Source: Dehalococcoidia bacterium
GTDB taxonomy: Bacteria; Chloroflexota; Dehalococcoidia; UBA2247
Assembly (NCBI GenBank): GCA_021159955.1
Contig: JAGHDJ010000005.1
Location: 1-15,996 of the forward strand
Length of the DNA: 15,996 bases
Direction of reading: 5' to 3'
Shown here piece after piece: positions 1 through 7,506 of this stretch. Each line of letters starts with the position of its first letter. The stretch's first letter is position 1. The translations under genes and the position numbers were made by a program. Under the pieces are notes generated by a model, which had not been told where the DNA came from, did no database searches, and worked only from the letters and a program-made list of their open reading frames with translations.

Positions 1-154
1 ATCCCTGATATAGCTCACTGAGGCTAAATTCTGCTTTGGCAAGAGCTCCCTCTTTGTTGAATTTAAGTTTTAGTCCGATGGGGTTTTTTTCTCCACAGGC
101 AAAGCACCTGTTGTAGAGTTTATCTATATCGGCTGGCAGTTCGTTTCTCTCCAT
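1..154 (-). CDS. PaaI-like hotdog thioesterase, N-terminal part (runs off the window)
   Basis: Only the first 51 codons are inside the window; the gene continues past base 1. The N-terminus carries the pattern CFACGEKNPIGLKLKF (about residues 16-31), which is typical of the start of PaaI/YbgC-like hotdog-fold acyl-CoA thioesterases that hydrolyse CoA thioesters in the cytoplasm. The ATG at 154 has a GGAG Shine-Dalgarno (plus-strand ctcc 165-168) about 10 nt upstream. It is the last visible gene of the thiL-tsaE-tsaB run, 37 nt after the tsaB stop, so it is probably co-transcribed. The hotdog catalytic region is not visible and the substrate cannot be stated. Family assignment rests on the N-terminal motif alone. 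Confidence 0.75.
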   Translation of the reverse strand, partial: MERNELPADIDKLYNRCFACGEKNPIGLKLKFNKEGALAKAEFSLSELYQG

Positions 155-191
155 AATTATTTTTCTCCAATATTTCTCATTCTGGCTGACA

Positions 192-911
192 TTAATCTCT
201 CTTGGGGATGTTTTGTGATGTCAGGACGTGTTTACTTGCTTTTGGTTTGGTTATTGGGGGACGTCGCAGGTAGAGAGGTTGCAAGCTTGTGGGGTTGTCT
301 AAATCGCCCTTACTCAAACGTCTCCATCCTAATTGGGCAATCAAATTTGCTCTGCACATCTGGTCTGTGAGGTGAGAAATAGATGCCTTTTCTCCGAATG
401 CGTTTTTGAGTTCGGTTTCTACGGAGGGAGTAATCTCGCCGCAGAAGATGGTATCTTCTGGTGTTTCAGAAAGTAGTTTCGTTACTGTGGTTATATGCTC
501 TTTGGTTAGTTGGAGCCACTTACCTTCCTGTATCTGATACAGCGCAGCGGCAATTTCATGGCGGCTAGCACTGATTATTGGGCAGATAGGCAGGGGGGAA
601 TTGGAGTGAGCGAAGGCTTCTGCTGTCAGAGTGCCTATTCCCACTATGGGGATGTTTAGAGATAGAGATAGACCTTTTGCCACGCTTATCCCTACGCGCA
701 GTCCGTTAAAATTCCCCGGACCTATGGCAACTGCGAGTCCGTCAATGGAGTTAATGCTACTGGCACTTTGCTCTATGAGTCTGAGTATATTGGGCAGCAG
801 TTCTACCGTGTGGTTCATCCGGGTGTCCCACTTATACTTTGCTGATATCTCCCCGTTGCTGGAGAGGGCAGTGCTTACATTATGTGTTGATGTATCAATA
901 GCTAACTGCAT
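192..911 (-). CDS. tsaB: tRNA t6A biosynthesis protein TsaB
   Basis: TsaB (YeaZ) is the inactive ASKHA-fold paralogue of TsaD. With TsaD and TsaE it transfers threonylcarbamoyl to A37 of ANN-decoding tRNAs in the cytoplasm. The protein has 239 residues, normal for the family. Visible marks are the N-terminal LAIDTST, NHTVELLP at 33-40, the family signature GPGNFNGLRVG at 64-74 (usually GPGSFTGLRVG) and a C-terminal PLYLRRP. The position usually reading DARRGEVY is SASRHEIAAALY here, so the aspartate is replaced. The ATG is preceded by GAGGA five bases upstream, inside the 3' end of tsaE, and the two genes overlap by 17 bp, implying translational coupling. The rimI gene that often follows is absent; a thioesterase gene follows instead. 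Confidence 0.93.
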   Translation of the reverse strand: MQLAIDTSTHNVSTALSSNGEISAKYKWDTRMNHTVELLPNILRLIEQSASSINSIDGLAVAIGPGNFNGLRVGISVAKGLSLSLNIPIVGIGTLTAEAFAHSNSPLPICPIISASRHEIAAALYQIQEGKWLQLTKEHITTVTKLLSETPEDTIFCGEITPSVETELKNAFGEKASISHLTDQMCRANLIAQLGWRRLSKGDLDNPTSLQPLYLRRPPITKPKASKHVLTSQNIPKRD

Positions 912-1413
912 TTATTCCTCTGTCGCCATTTTGATGTGATAATTGGGAGTGCAGTTCTGACAACAACTCGGAGTAGCGCTCTCCTCTGGCTTCGAATTCT
1001 AAATAACGCTTGCTGTCCGATATATAGCTCATTTTAATGAGCAGGTTTTCTTCGGGCAATACTGCCGGTTCTCTGTCTGCCCACTCTACTACACAGATAC
1101 CCTCTCCGTAAAGATAGTCGTCCAGTCCCAGGTCCAGTATCTCTGCGGTTTGCTCCAGGCGGTAGAGGTCTATGTGGTATAAATGAAGTCTGCCATAATA
1201 TTCCTTAACCACCATAAACGATGGACTGGATGTATATTCTTGGATATCCAATCCCCGGGCGATACCTTGAGTCAGACAGGTTTTTCCTGCCCCGAGATTT
1301 CCTGTTAGTAGCAAGACGTCTCCTTCCTGGGACAGTCTCCCGAGTTTTATCCCGATGTTCTGCGTTTGCTTTGGGCAATCGCTGATTATATGGAGTGAAT
1401 AGTCATTATTCAT
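895..1413 (-). CDS. tsaE: tRNA t6A biosynthesis ATPase TsaE
   Basis: TsaE (YjeE) is the small P-loop ATPase that drives turnover of the TsaB-TsaD complex in t6A synthesis. Of 172 residues, the Walker A motif GNLGAGKT lies at 38-45, the switch-like SSPSF at 62-66, HIDLYRL at 80-86 and the EWADR segment at 110-114, all in family order. The C-terminus is slightly longer than the usual roughly 150-residue proteins. Its ATG shares four bases (ATGA) with the stop of thiL. The upstream Shine-Dalgarno is weak, so translation probably depends on ribosomes finishing thiL. Its own 3' end carries the tsaB Shine-Dalgarno. Confidence 0.94.
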   Translation of the reverse strand: MNNDYSLHIISDCPKQTQNIGIKLGRLSQEGDVLLLTGNLGAGKTCLTQGIARGLDIQEYTSSPSFMVVKEYYGRLHLYHIDLYRLEQTAEILDLGLDDYLYGEGICVVEWADREPAVLPEENLLIKMSYISDSKRYLEFEARGERYSELLSELHSQLSHQNGDRGINAVSY

Positions 1414-2420
1414 AGTTTTCTTGGAGAGAAATGATCCCAGCCACTATGACTGTTTTGGGTGATAACAGTGCCTTCATTATTGATTATGTCTACCTGCCCT
1501 GGATTGCCGTCTGTGATATCGCCGATTATGTTAATTGGGCAGCCTGTATCTTTCTTTATATCTTCTATCACCTTGCGGGGAGCAGTGAAAATGAGTTCGT
1601 AGTCTTCGCCGCCAGATAGGGCAAAATTGAGACAATCTGAAGGGAAGGCGTTCCTTACCAGAGGGTGAATAGGTATTTTGTCTGCGAAGATGTGAGCGCT
1701 TACCCCACTTGCTTTACATAAATGAGCAAGGTCCTGAATTAAGCCATCGCTAATATCTATTGCCGCACGTACTCCGTGGCGCAATAGAAGCTGTCCTTCC
1801 GAAATTCTGGGATAGGGCTGGTTGTGTGAGCTTCTCAGTAAACTGGACGTTTCATCATCAAGACTCAATTGCGTTTTAATCATATGTAGACCTGCTGCTG
1901 ATGATCCGGTGTAGCCGGTAATGGCGATACATTCGTTAGCTTGTGCTGCTGAGCGAGTAAGAAGGCTTCCATCTGAACTTCCTATCAGTGATATTGTGAT
2001 AACCAGCAGCGGGGCGTTACTGATGTTGCCTCCAATTATGGCGGTGTTAAATCTATGAGCTAAACCAGCCATCCCGTGGTAAAGCTGACTGACTGAATCG
2101 ACATCTGTGTCTCCTGGTAGGGATAGGGATACTATGGCATATTGTGGTGTGCTTCCCATGGCGGCGATGTCGCTGAGATTGCTGGACAGTGCCTTCCAGC
2201 CGAGTTCTCTCCATGTGGTGTTCTGCAGTGTGAAATGTATGTTCTGCACCATGGTATCTGTGCTGGCTGTCTCAACGGGACTGTTGCAATACCATGCTGC
2301 GGCATCATCCCCGATAGTGATAAGGGGGATACCTTCTACTGTTCTGTCGGCTCCTTCAGAGGATATAATTTCTGATAATAACTTGATTAAGCCGAATTCT
2401 CCCAGACTGGATATCTTCAT
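1410..2420 (-). CDS. thiL: thiamine-monophosphate kinase ThiL
   Basis: ThiL phosphorylates thiamine monophosphate to thiamine diphosphate, the last step of the cofactor's synthesis. The 336-residue protein has an N-terminal GEFGLIKLL, GDDA at 37-40, TDTMVQNIHF at 54-63, NLSDIAAMG at 81-89, IDISDGL at 221-227, GGEDYEL at 270-276 and a terminal GWDHF, matching the PurM/ThiL superfamily throughout. The reading frame is open 15 codons further upstream, but I chose the internal ATG at 2420 for two reasons. Family proteins begin here, and a TTGAGA-17-TATAAT promoter lies within those extra codons and would start RNA at about this ATG. One oddity is that the metal-binding loop usually written GGD reads GGN (Asn132). 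Stop and tsaE start overlap as ATGA. Confidence 0.93.
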   Translation of the reverse strand: MKISSLGEFGLIKLLSEIISSEGADRTVEGIPLITIGDDAAAWYCNSPVETASTDTMVQNIHFTLQNTTWRELGWKALSSNLSDIAAMGSTPQYAIVSLSLPGDTDVDSVSQLYHGMAGLAHRFNTAIIGGNISNAPLLVITISLIGSSDGSLLTRSAAQANECIAITGYTGSSAAGLHMIKTQLSLDDETSSLLRSSHNQPYPRISEGQLLLRHGVRAAIDISDGLIQDLAHLCKASGVSAHIFADKIPIHPLVRNAFPSDCLNFALSGGEDYELIFTAPRKVIEDIKKDTGCPINIIGDITDGNPGQVDIINNEGTVITQNSHSGWDHFSPRKL

Positions 2421-2427
2421 AGGTAAA

Positions 2428-2456
2428 ATTATACTGCCTTTGCTGTTATGTCTCAA
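2428..2456 (-). promoter_or_regulatory. sigma70-type promoter of thiL operon, probably leaderless
   Basis: On the minus strand a -35 TTGAGA (2451-2456) is separated by exactly 17 nt from a perfect -10 TATAAT (2428-2433). Only seven bases, TTTACCT, lie between the -10 box and the thiL ATG at 2420. Transcription would begin at or within one or two bases of that ATG, leaving no room for a Shine-Dalgarno. Box match and spacing are read directly; the start point is inferred. Confidence 0.75.
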
Positions 2457-2522
2457 CTGGAGCATTGTTCTGTTATCGGTAAGCAGGTTTGAGATGTGGT
2501 GCTTCGGAGTGTAGCTTCTTGG

Positions 2523-2551
2523 TTGTGTGGTATTGTTGAGCTTGTTATAAT
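2523..2551 (+). promoter_or_regulatory. sigma70-type promoter of the activase-trxB operon
   Basis: A -35 TTGTGT (2523-2528), a 17-nt spacer and a perfect -10 TATAAT (2546-2551) precede the first activase-related gene. The -10 is preceded by TG one base away (TGTTATAAT), an extended -10. Expected start is near 2558, giving a leader of about 32 nt. It is divergent from the thiL promoter about 70 bp away. The function is inferred from box match and position. Confidence 0.68.
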
Positions 2552-2590
2552 AGGGATTGTGGTTTTATATGCTGGCGGACGAAATAACTG

Positions 2591-3571
2591 ATGCGTGTAG
2601 GTTTTCCTGGAGCTTTGCTCTACTATCAATATTATCCTCTCTGTAAAACATTTTTTGAGTTACTTGGGGCTGAAGTAGTAACTACCCCTCCCACAAATAG
2701 GGAGATGGTGACTGCGGGTTCCTCCATGATGGTGGCTGAGACCTGTTTACCCGTTAAGGTTTTTATGGGGCATACCATTTATCTGTCAGATAAATGTGAC
2801 TATATGTTCGTCCCCGCCGTTCGTTGTGTAGAGAAGGGTGTTTATAATTGTTCTAAGTTTTTAGGGCTTCCCGATATGACGCGTGCTGTGGTTCCTGAGT
2901 GTCCTCCAATCCTTGAGCTTGATGTCGATGTTGAAAAAGGCAAGGGAAATCTCTACCGTGGAATCTACAAATTAGGGTCTCGGCTTACGCATAATCCGTT
3001 CAAGGTGAAGCGGGCAGCTGAGGAAGCGTGGCGGGTTCATCACCAGTATGTAGATTATATGTGTGAATGGGGTCAGACTCCGCTTGAGGTGATGGATGAG
3101 ATGTTTGGTGGTAATGGACATAGGCAGGTAGACAAAGTTGAGAAATTCCTATCTGGAGACAGTATTGCGCTTATCGGTCACCCTTATTTACTCTACGACG
3201 CGTATGTAAGTAATCGCGTTATTTTACGTCTTAGGAAAATGGGGATTCGGGTGGCAACTCCGGAAATGGTCAGGGAGGTAGACCTCCATTCAGGGACAGT
3301 TGCTGTTGATGGGGGGGCATATTGGTCATATGGTCGTGATCTGGTTGGTGCTGGAGGATACTATCTCCGCAGTGATGTTGATGGGGTGATAGGGGTTATG
3401 GCATTCTGTTGTGGACCTGATTCACTGATGATGGATACCGTGCGGCGGTATGCGGTACGGTTAAAAAAGCCCTTTATGCAGCTTATTGTGGATGAACATA
3501 CTGCAGATGCTGGATTGATTACCCGACTTGAAGCTTTTGTGGATATGATACACAGGAATAAGAGGCGGTAA
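2591..3571 (+). CDS. CoA-enzyme activase-related protein, DUF2229/COG3580-like
   Basis: The 326-residue protein resembles the uncharacterised domain found with activators of 2-hydroxyacyl-CoA dehydratases and benzoyl-CoA reductases (DUF2229/COG3580-like, recognised from memory). It starts MRVGFPGALLYYQYYPLCKT, followed by GAEVVTTPPTNRE and ETCLPVKVFMGH with Cys52. Further cysteines lie at 69, 79, 87 and 104 (VPECPP), and a Cys-Cys pair at 273-274 (FCCGPDS). The C-terminal segment DEHTADAGLITRLEAFVDMI is shared almost verbatim with the next protein, so the two are paralogues. There is no signal peptide or membrane segment. The ATG has a loosely placed GGCGGA upstream. The next gene starts 5 nt after the stop. 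A role in iron-sulfur-dependent reductive activation is an inference from neighbours. Confidence 0.78.
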   Translation: MRVGFPGALLYYQYYPLCKTFFELLGAEVVTTPPTNREMVTAGSSMMVAETCLPVKVFMGHTIYLSDKCDYMFVPAVRCVEKGVYNCSKFLGLPDMTRAVVPECPPILELDVDVEKGKGNLYRGIYKLGSRLTHNPFKVKRAAEEAWRVHHQYVDYMCEWGQTPLEVMDEMFGGNGHRQVDKVEKFLSGDSIALIGHPYLLYDAYVSNRVILRLRKMGIRVATPEMVREVDLHSGTVAVDGGAYWSYGRDLVGAGGYYLRSDVDGVIGVMAFCCGPDSLMMDTVRRYAVRLKKPFMQLIVDEHTADAGLITRLEAFVDMIHRNKRR

Positions 3572-3576
3572 AGGAA

Positions 3577-4683
3577 ATGAAGGTAGGATTCCCTCATTGT
3601 GGCAGTGCTTATATTCCTGCTAAGGCAATAGCTCGGGAGCTGGCTGGTGGAGCTGAACTGATAGTGCCCCCATCCAACTCCAAGCGTTCCCTGTCTTTGG
3701 GTGTGAAGTATGCTCCTGAAGGCTTGTGTATCCCCTTCAAGCTGACATTAGGTAATCTCATTGAGGTTTGTGAACTGGGGGCAGATACCATAATACATGC
3801 TGGCGGAGCAGGCATATGCCGTCTGGGTCACTATGCTAAAACTCAGGAGTGGATTCTGCGCGATATGGGATTTGATTTCCAGATGCTGTATTTCGAGCTT
3901 TCCAAGAGGAAATTGAGGGATATGATGTCACTCATAAAAGTGGCGAGCGGGGGCGCTTCCTGGCTGCGCATATTGTTAGCTCTCCGTTTTGGATTGGTCA
4001 AGTTGGGCGTGGTGGATGATCTGGAGCGGATGGTGCACAAGATACGTCCCAGGGAGTTGCATAAGGGTACTGCCACTGGCATCTATCGACAGGCGGTTGA
4101 TGCGATTGATATGGCAGGCAGTCATGCTGAACTGAAGAAGATTAAAGCAGACTATGTGGACAGGTTGAGGCAAATACCCCTTGACCCCAATGCGGACCCC
4201 CTGTTAGTGAGGATTATCGGTGAGATTTACGTTGTGCTGGAGCCATTTGCCAATATGGATGTTGAGGTGGAATTGGGGAAATTGGGAGTAGAGGTGAGGC
4301 GACACAACTATCTTTCACAGTGGGCAAAATTTAGCTTTTTCCTTAACAATATTGGTGTGGATGAGAATAGGAAGATTCATAAGGCGGCTATGCCCTATCT
4401 CAAGCACGACGTTGGGGGAGATGGCTGGGAGTCGGTAGGAGAGAAAGTGCTTTGCAATGATGAGTATGATGGCATGGTTCACCTGGCGCCGTTTACCTGT
4501 ATGCCTGAGACTGTGGCAATGAACATTATGGCTTCTACCAGAGAGAACCTCCCCGTACTCACGATTTTGTGTGATGAGCAGATGGGGAAAGCCGGTATGA
4601 TAACCAGACTGGAGGCATTCGTTGATCTTCTGGAGCGTAAGAGGCGGGTGTCCAGAAAGAGTGAGAAGCTTGCAAGAGTGTAG
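3577..4683 (+). CDS. CoA-enzyme activase-related protein, COG3581-like
   Basis: This 368-residue protein is a longer paralogue of the preceding one. It has the same opening (MKVGFP), the GAELIVPPSN and GLCIPFKLTLGN segments (Cys51), AGGAGICRLGHYAK (Cys81), PFTCMPETVA (Cys308) and DEQMGKAGMITRLEAFVDLL (333-352). The extra length is a mostly helical middle insert at about 110-290. The shared cysteines at 51, 81 and 308 could ligate an iron-sulfur cluster; this is suggestive, not shown. In many Firmicutes the corresponding domains are, as I recall, part of one very long activase polypeptide; here they are separate genes. The start overlaps a purine-rich AGGCGGTAAAGGAA run that ends the previous gene. 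No substrate can be assigned. Confidence 0.76.
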   Translation: MKVGFPHCGSAYIPAKAIARELAGGAELIVPPSNSKRSLSLGVKYAPEGLCIPFKLTLGNLIEVCELGADTIIHAGGAGICRLGHYAKTQEWILRDMGFDFQMLYFELSKRKLRDMMSLIKVASGGASWLRILLALRFGLVKLGVVDDLERMVHKIRPRELHKGTATGIYRQAVDAIDMAGSHAELKKIKADYVDRLRQIPLDPNADPLLVRIIGEIYVVLEPFANMDVEVELGKLGVEVRRHNYLSQWAKFSFFLNNIGVDENRKIHKAAMPYLKHDVGGDGWESVGEKVLCNDEYDGMVHLAPFTCMPETVAMNIMASTRENLPVLTILCDEQMGKAGMITRLEAFVDLLERKRRVSRKSEKLARV

Positions 4684-4713
4684 TTCAAAAATATTTTTTA
4701 CCTGGGGACTATT

Positions 4714-5700
4714 ATGAAGCCAGTTTATCTTGGCGTTGACGTTGGTTCTGTGACTACTAAGATTGTCACATTGGATGAGGATGACCAGCTCTTATTCTCC
4801 ACCTATCTACGCACTGAGGGTAATCCTGTTGTAACTATCCAACATGGTTTGCGTGAACTTAGTAATGTTTCCCATGAAGACATTGAGGTGTGTGGAGTGG
4901 GAACTACCGGCAGTGCTCGCTATCTGGCAGGAGTGATTCTGGGTGCGGATATAGTGAAGAATGAGATAACATCACAGGCAGTGGGTGCGCTGCATTATAT
5001 CCCCGATGTGCATACTATTATGGAAATAGGTGGACAGGACAGCAAGATTATCATTGTCCGTGATGGTATCGTTGTAGATTTTGGTATGAACACAGTTTGC
5101 GCTGCCGGCACTGGCAGTTTTCTGGACCATCAGGCGCTGCGCCTCAATATGGATATTAAGGAATTCAGCAGCCGCTCTCTGCTGAGTAATAATCCTGTGC
5201 GTATCGCCGGCAGATGCACCGTTTTTGCTGAGTCGGATATGATACACAAGCAGCAGATGGGACACCCTGTGGATGATATCTTGCATGGTCTGTGTCAGGC
5301 GATGGTGCGCAATTATATTAACAATGTTGGATTGGGTAAGGAAATATTACCCCCGGTGGTATTTCAGGGAGGAGTCGCTTTTAACCAGGGCATCTTGAGG
5401 GCGTTTAAAGAGGAGTTGGGTGTGGATGTTATTGTTCCTCCTCACCACGAAGTAACCGGAGCAATTGGGGTGGCTCTCCTGGCACACGAAGAGATGGAAG
5501 TAACTAAAGGGGAAAGCAAGTTCAATGGTTTTAATGTCAGTATGGCGGACTATCACACTTCGTCTTTTGAGTGTCATGGCTGTTCTAACAGGTGTGAGAT
5601 AGCGCAGATTTCCCTTGATGGTAAGGTTCTGGCTCGCTGGGGTGGACGCTGTGATAAGTGGGAAAGGACTGACTCAGAGAAAGAGGAGACGAAAGTGTGA
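4714..5700 (+). CDS. acyl-CoA dehydratase/benzoyl-CoA reductase activase (BadF/BadG/HgdC family ATPase)
   Basis: This ASKHA-fold ATPase would couple ATP hydrolysis to low-potential electron transfer into a partner iron-sulfur enzyme. The 328 residues contain the phosphate-1 loop GVDVGSVTTK (7-16), CGVGTTGSARYLAG (60-73), EIGGQDSK (104-111), NTVCAAGTGSF (126-136) and GRCTVFAESDM (166-176). Cys129 and Cys168 correspond to the two residues that hold the dimer-bridging [4Fe-4S] cluster in HgdC, and QGGVAFN (218-224) is the adenosine motif. Beyond the usual domain end is a C-terminal tail with CHGCSNRC (287-294) and GGRC (310-313), a likely four-cysteine metal site. The start has GGGG seven bases upstream. 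No catalytic dehydratase or reductase subunits adjoin it, so the target enzyme is unknown. Confidence 0.88.
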   Translation: MKPVYLGVDVGSVTTKIVTLDEDDQLLFSTYLRTEGNPVVTIQHGLRELSNVSHEDIEVCGVGTTGSARYLAGVILGADIVKNEITSQAVGALHYIPDVHTIMEIGGQDSKIIIVRDGIVVDFGMNTVCAAGTGSFLDHQALRLNMDIKEFSSRSLLSNNPVRIAGRCTVFAESDMIHKQQMGHPVDDILHGLCQAMVRNYINNVGLGKEILPPVVFQGGVAFNQGILRAFKEELGVDVIVPPHHEVTGAIGVALLAHEEMEVTKGESKFNGFNVSMADYHTSSFECHGCSNRCEIAQISLDGKVLARWGGRCDKWERTDSEKEETKV

Positions 5701-6626
5701 ATAATATGGAGCGAGAGTTGATAATTATTGGTGGGGGACCTGCTGGTCTTACCTCAGCTGTTTATGCCTGCAGGGGAGGTTTGAACGCGGTACTTATAGA
5801 AAAGAGTTCTGTTGGCGGATTGATAATAAAAACTGATTTGGTAGAGAACTACCCCGGTTTTCCTGAAGGTATCAGTGGTTTTGATCTGGCTCAATTGATG
5901 GAGAAACAGGCGGCAAGATATGGATTGGAGATTGTGCAGGGAGAGGTGTTCGAGTTTAAGATTGACGGGCAATACAAAATTGTAACTACCCCACAGGGGG
6001 AATATCGGGCAAAGGCGGTCATTATTGCCTCCGGTTCTGAATTGATGAGATTGAACGTACCCGGGGAAAAAGAATTCATGGGCAGGGGTGTCTCTTATTG
6101 CGCCACCTGTGATGGACCTTTCTTTCGGGGCAGTAAATTGGTGGTGGTTGGAGGGGGTGATGTTGCAATAACCGAGGCTATTTTTCTGACTCAGTTTGCT
6201 GATAAAGTCAGCATCATTCATCGTCGTGACCAGCTTCGTGCTGGCAAGCTGCTTCAGGATAGAGCTATGGCAAATGACAAAATAGACTTTGTCTGGGATT
6301 CGGTGGTGGTGGCAGTAGAAGGGAAGGAAAGGGTGGAGAGTGTCAGGTTGCGCAATGTTAAGACGGGCAGCGAAGCGGATCTGGATGCCTCCGGGGTATT
6401 TGTTGCGATAGGATTTAAACCAAACACCTCTTATCTCCAGGGCATACTTGATTTGGATGGAAAGGGCAGTGTTATCGTTGATGCCGGAGGAATGATGAAA
6501 ACCAGCTTGCCAGGTGTTTTTGCTGCCGGTGACGTTCGTCATAACTCTGTGAGGCAGGTTGCGGCGGCAGTAGGAGATGGAACTGTGGCTGCCCTCTCAG
6601 TTGAGAGGTTTATCCGGGGCAGTTAA
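5697..6626 (+). CDS. trxB: thioredoxin-disulfide reductase TrxB
   Basis: This flavoenzyme reduces thioredoxin disulfides with NADPH. The 309-residue length is standard for the low-molecular-weight type. The FAD-binding GGGPAG lies at 12-17, the redox-active CATC at 135-138, the NADPH-binding GGGD at 152-155, the HRRDQLRA phosphate-recognition motif at 175-182, and the second FAD segment AGDVRHNSVRQVAAAVGDG near the C-terminus. I chose the GTG at 5697. It shares GTGA with the activase stop and sits eight bases after GAGGAG, whereas the ATG at 5706 would be 17 bases away. Coupling to the activase gene suggests shared expression; whether TrxB serves that system is unproven. Its 3' end overlaps the convergent gene by 17 bp and no terminator is visible. 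Confidence 0.94.
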   Translation: MNNMERELIIIGGGPAGLTSAVYACRGGLNAVLIEKSSVGGLIIKTDLVENYPGFPEGISGFDLAQLMEKQAARYGLEIVQGEVFEFKIDGQYKIVTTPQGEYRAKAVIIASGSELMRLNVPGEKEFMGRGVSYCATCDGPFFRGSKLVVVGGGDVAITEAIFLTQFADKVSIIHRRDQLRAGKLLQDRAMANDKIDFVWDSVVVAVEGKERVESVRLRNVKTGSEADLDASGVFVAIGFKPNTSYLQGILDLDGKGSVIVDAGGMMKTSLPGVFAAGDVRHNSVRQVAAAVGDGTVAALSVERFIRGS

Positions 6627-7404
6627 GTTTATCCTCTGGTATTATTAAGTCTTTCTCCAGAGGACTTTCATCCATCATGGTAGATGGCAGCAGTGCAGTT
6701 GTTTTGGCACGTTTGCTTTTGGTGAGCGGCACGTTGATATTCAGGACTATCCTTTGTAGTTCGTCTCTGGAGTAACCTGCTCTTATCTTTGTTACTATGC
6801 CGCACACTCCATACTGGTGCAGGGATTTAAGTCCTTTGTTATCTGCTTCAAGAGGGGTGGTGAAGAGGAGCGGTTTGCCCGTGGTCTCGGATAGGTACTG
6901 GCAGAGCATCAAATGTTGTATGCTCGGGTTTGGCAGCTCTTGATTGTCGATGAATATGGCATCAATTGGCAACTGCCCCACCACTTCTATTGGCTCATTA
7001 TCTGTCATCTGCTCTATCCTAAGTATCTTGCCGATGTTCTCTTCCTCTACTAGTGATGCTGGTGTTGTGGCTGCATCAAAGACGATAAAATCACATCCAG
7101 CTTTTAGTAACATGCTTATTTGCTTTGCCTCAATGTTAGTTGTTGATATACCCCATGGGATATCTCTCGCCGCCTTTGATATTTTGGTGAGAGTTGTCTT
7201 CGTCTGCCTCCCCAACTTGATATTTATCAGTATGGCACCAATGCCCACTGCGATGATATCGGGTATCAACCCGATATCACTACTTGATAGAGAGACGACT
7301 ATTGGACTTGTTTGTTCTTTAGAGCTTGATGGCTGTGTTCTAAAACCTATGGCTTGACTCTGCTTGTGAGAATAATCTTGCAGTTTATCTAGAAGTTTGC
7401 TCAT
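6610..7404 (-). CDS. uncharacterised protein with alternating strand/helix pattern, possibly a TIM barrel
   Basis: I do not recognise this 264-residue protein. The first 30 residues are polar (MSKLLDKLQD, then a Ser/Gln/Lys-rich stretch). Residues 34-225 show regularly spaced hydrophobic strands ending in small residues: IVVSL (35-39), IIAVGIGAILI (50-60), PWGIST (83-88), CDFIVFDA (104-111), KILRIE (126-131), DAIFID (148-153), PLLFTTPLE (178-186) and GVCGIVTKI (199-207). That spacing is what a beta/alpha barrel of the FMN or phosphate-binding kind looks like. No catalytic motif is evident. A charged low-complexity tail of about 40 residues follows. The gene has its own candidate promoter with a palindrome over the -35 and an AAGGGA about 11 bases before the ATG. 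The barrel call is inference. Confidence 0.7.
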   Translation of the reverse strand: MSKLLDKLQDYSHKQSQAIGFRTQPSSSKEQTSPIVVSLSSSDIGLIPDIIAVGIGAILINIKLGRQTKTTLTKISKAARDIPWGISTTNIEAKQISMLLKAGCDFIVFDAATTPASLVEEENIGKILRIEQMTDNEPIEVVGQLPIDAIFIDNQELPNPSIQHLMLCQYLSETTGKPLLFTTPLEADNKGLKSLHQYGVCGIVTKIRAGYSRDELQRIVLNINVPLTKSKRAKTTALLPSTMMDESPLEKDLIIPEDKLNCPG

Positions 7405-7476
7405 CCGAGTAGTTTCCCTTTTTACTGTGAATCTGTTTATTTATTTACGGCGTTATTTGCAGTAATTTGCCCCTGT

Positions 7477-7506
7477 ATTCTACGTCTTTGTTTGTGGTGA
7501 TTTCAA
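7477..7506 (-). promoter_or_regulatory. candidate promoter of the TIM-barrel-like gene
   Basis: The minus strand shows TTGAAA (7501-7506), an 18-nt spacer and TAGAAT (7477-7482). The expected start is near 7470, giving a leader of about 65 nt. It is supported by match and position only. Confidence 0.45.

Noticed and set aside
155..191. ATG overlapping the tsaB stop region that would encode an 11-residue peptide (MSARMRNIGEK), possibly a relic of rimI
   Set aside because: It is too short to compare with RimI; the thioesterase Shine-Dalgarno inside it explains the sequence.
5754..6542. A 262-codon open frame on the minus strand opposite trxB
   Set aside because: It is antisense to a fully motif-supported TrxB and its translation has no recognisable domain.
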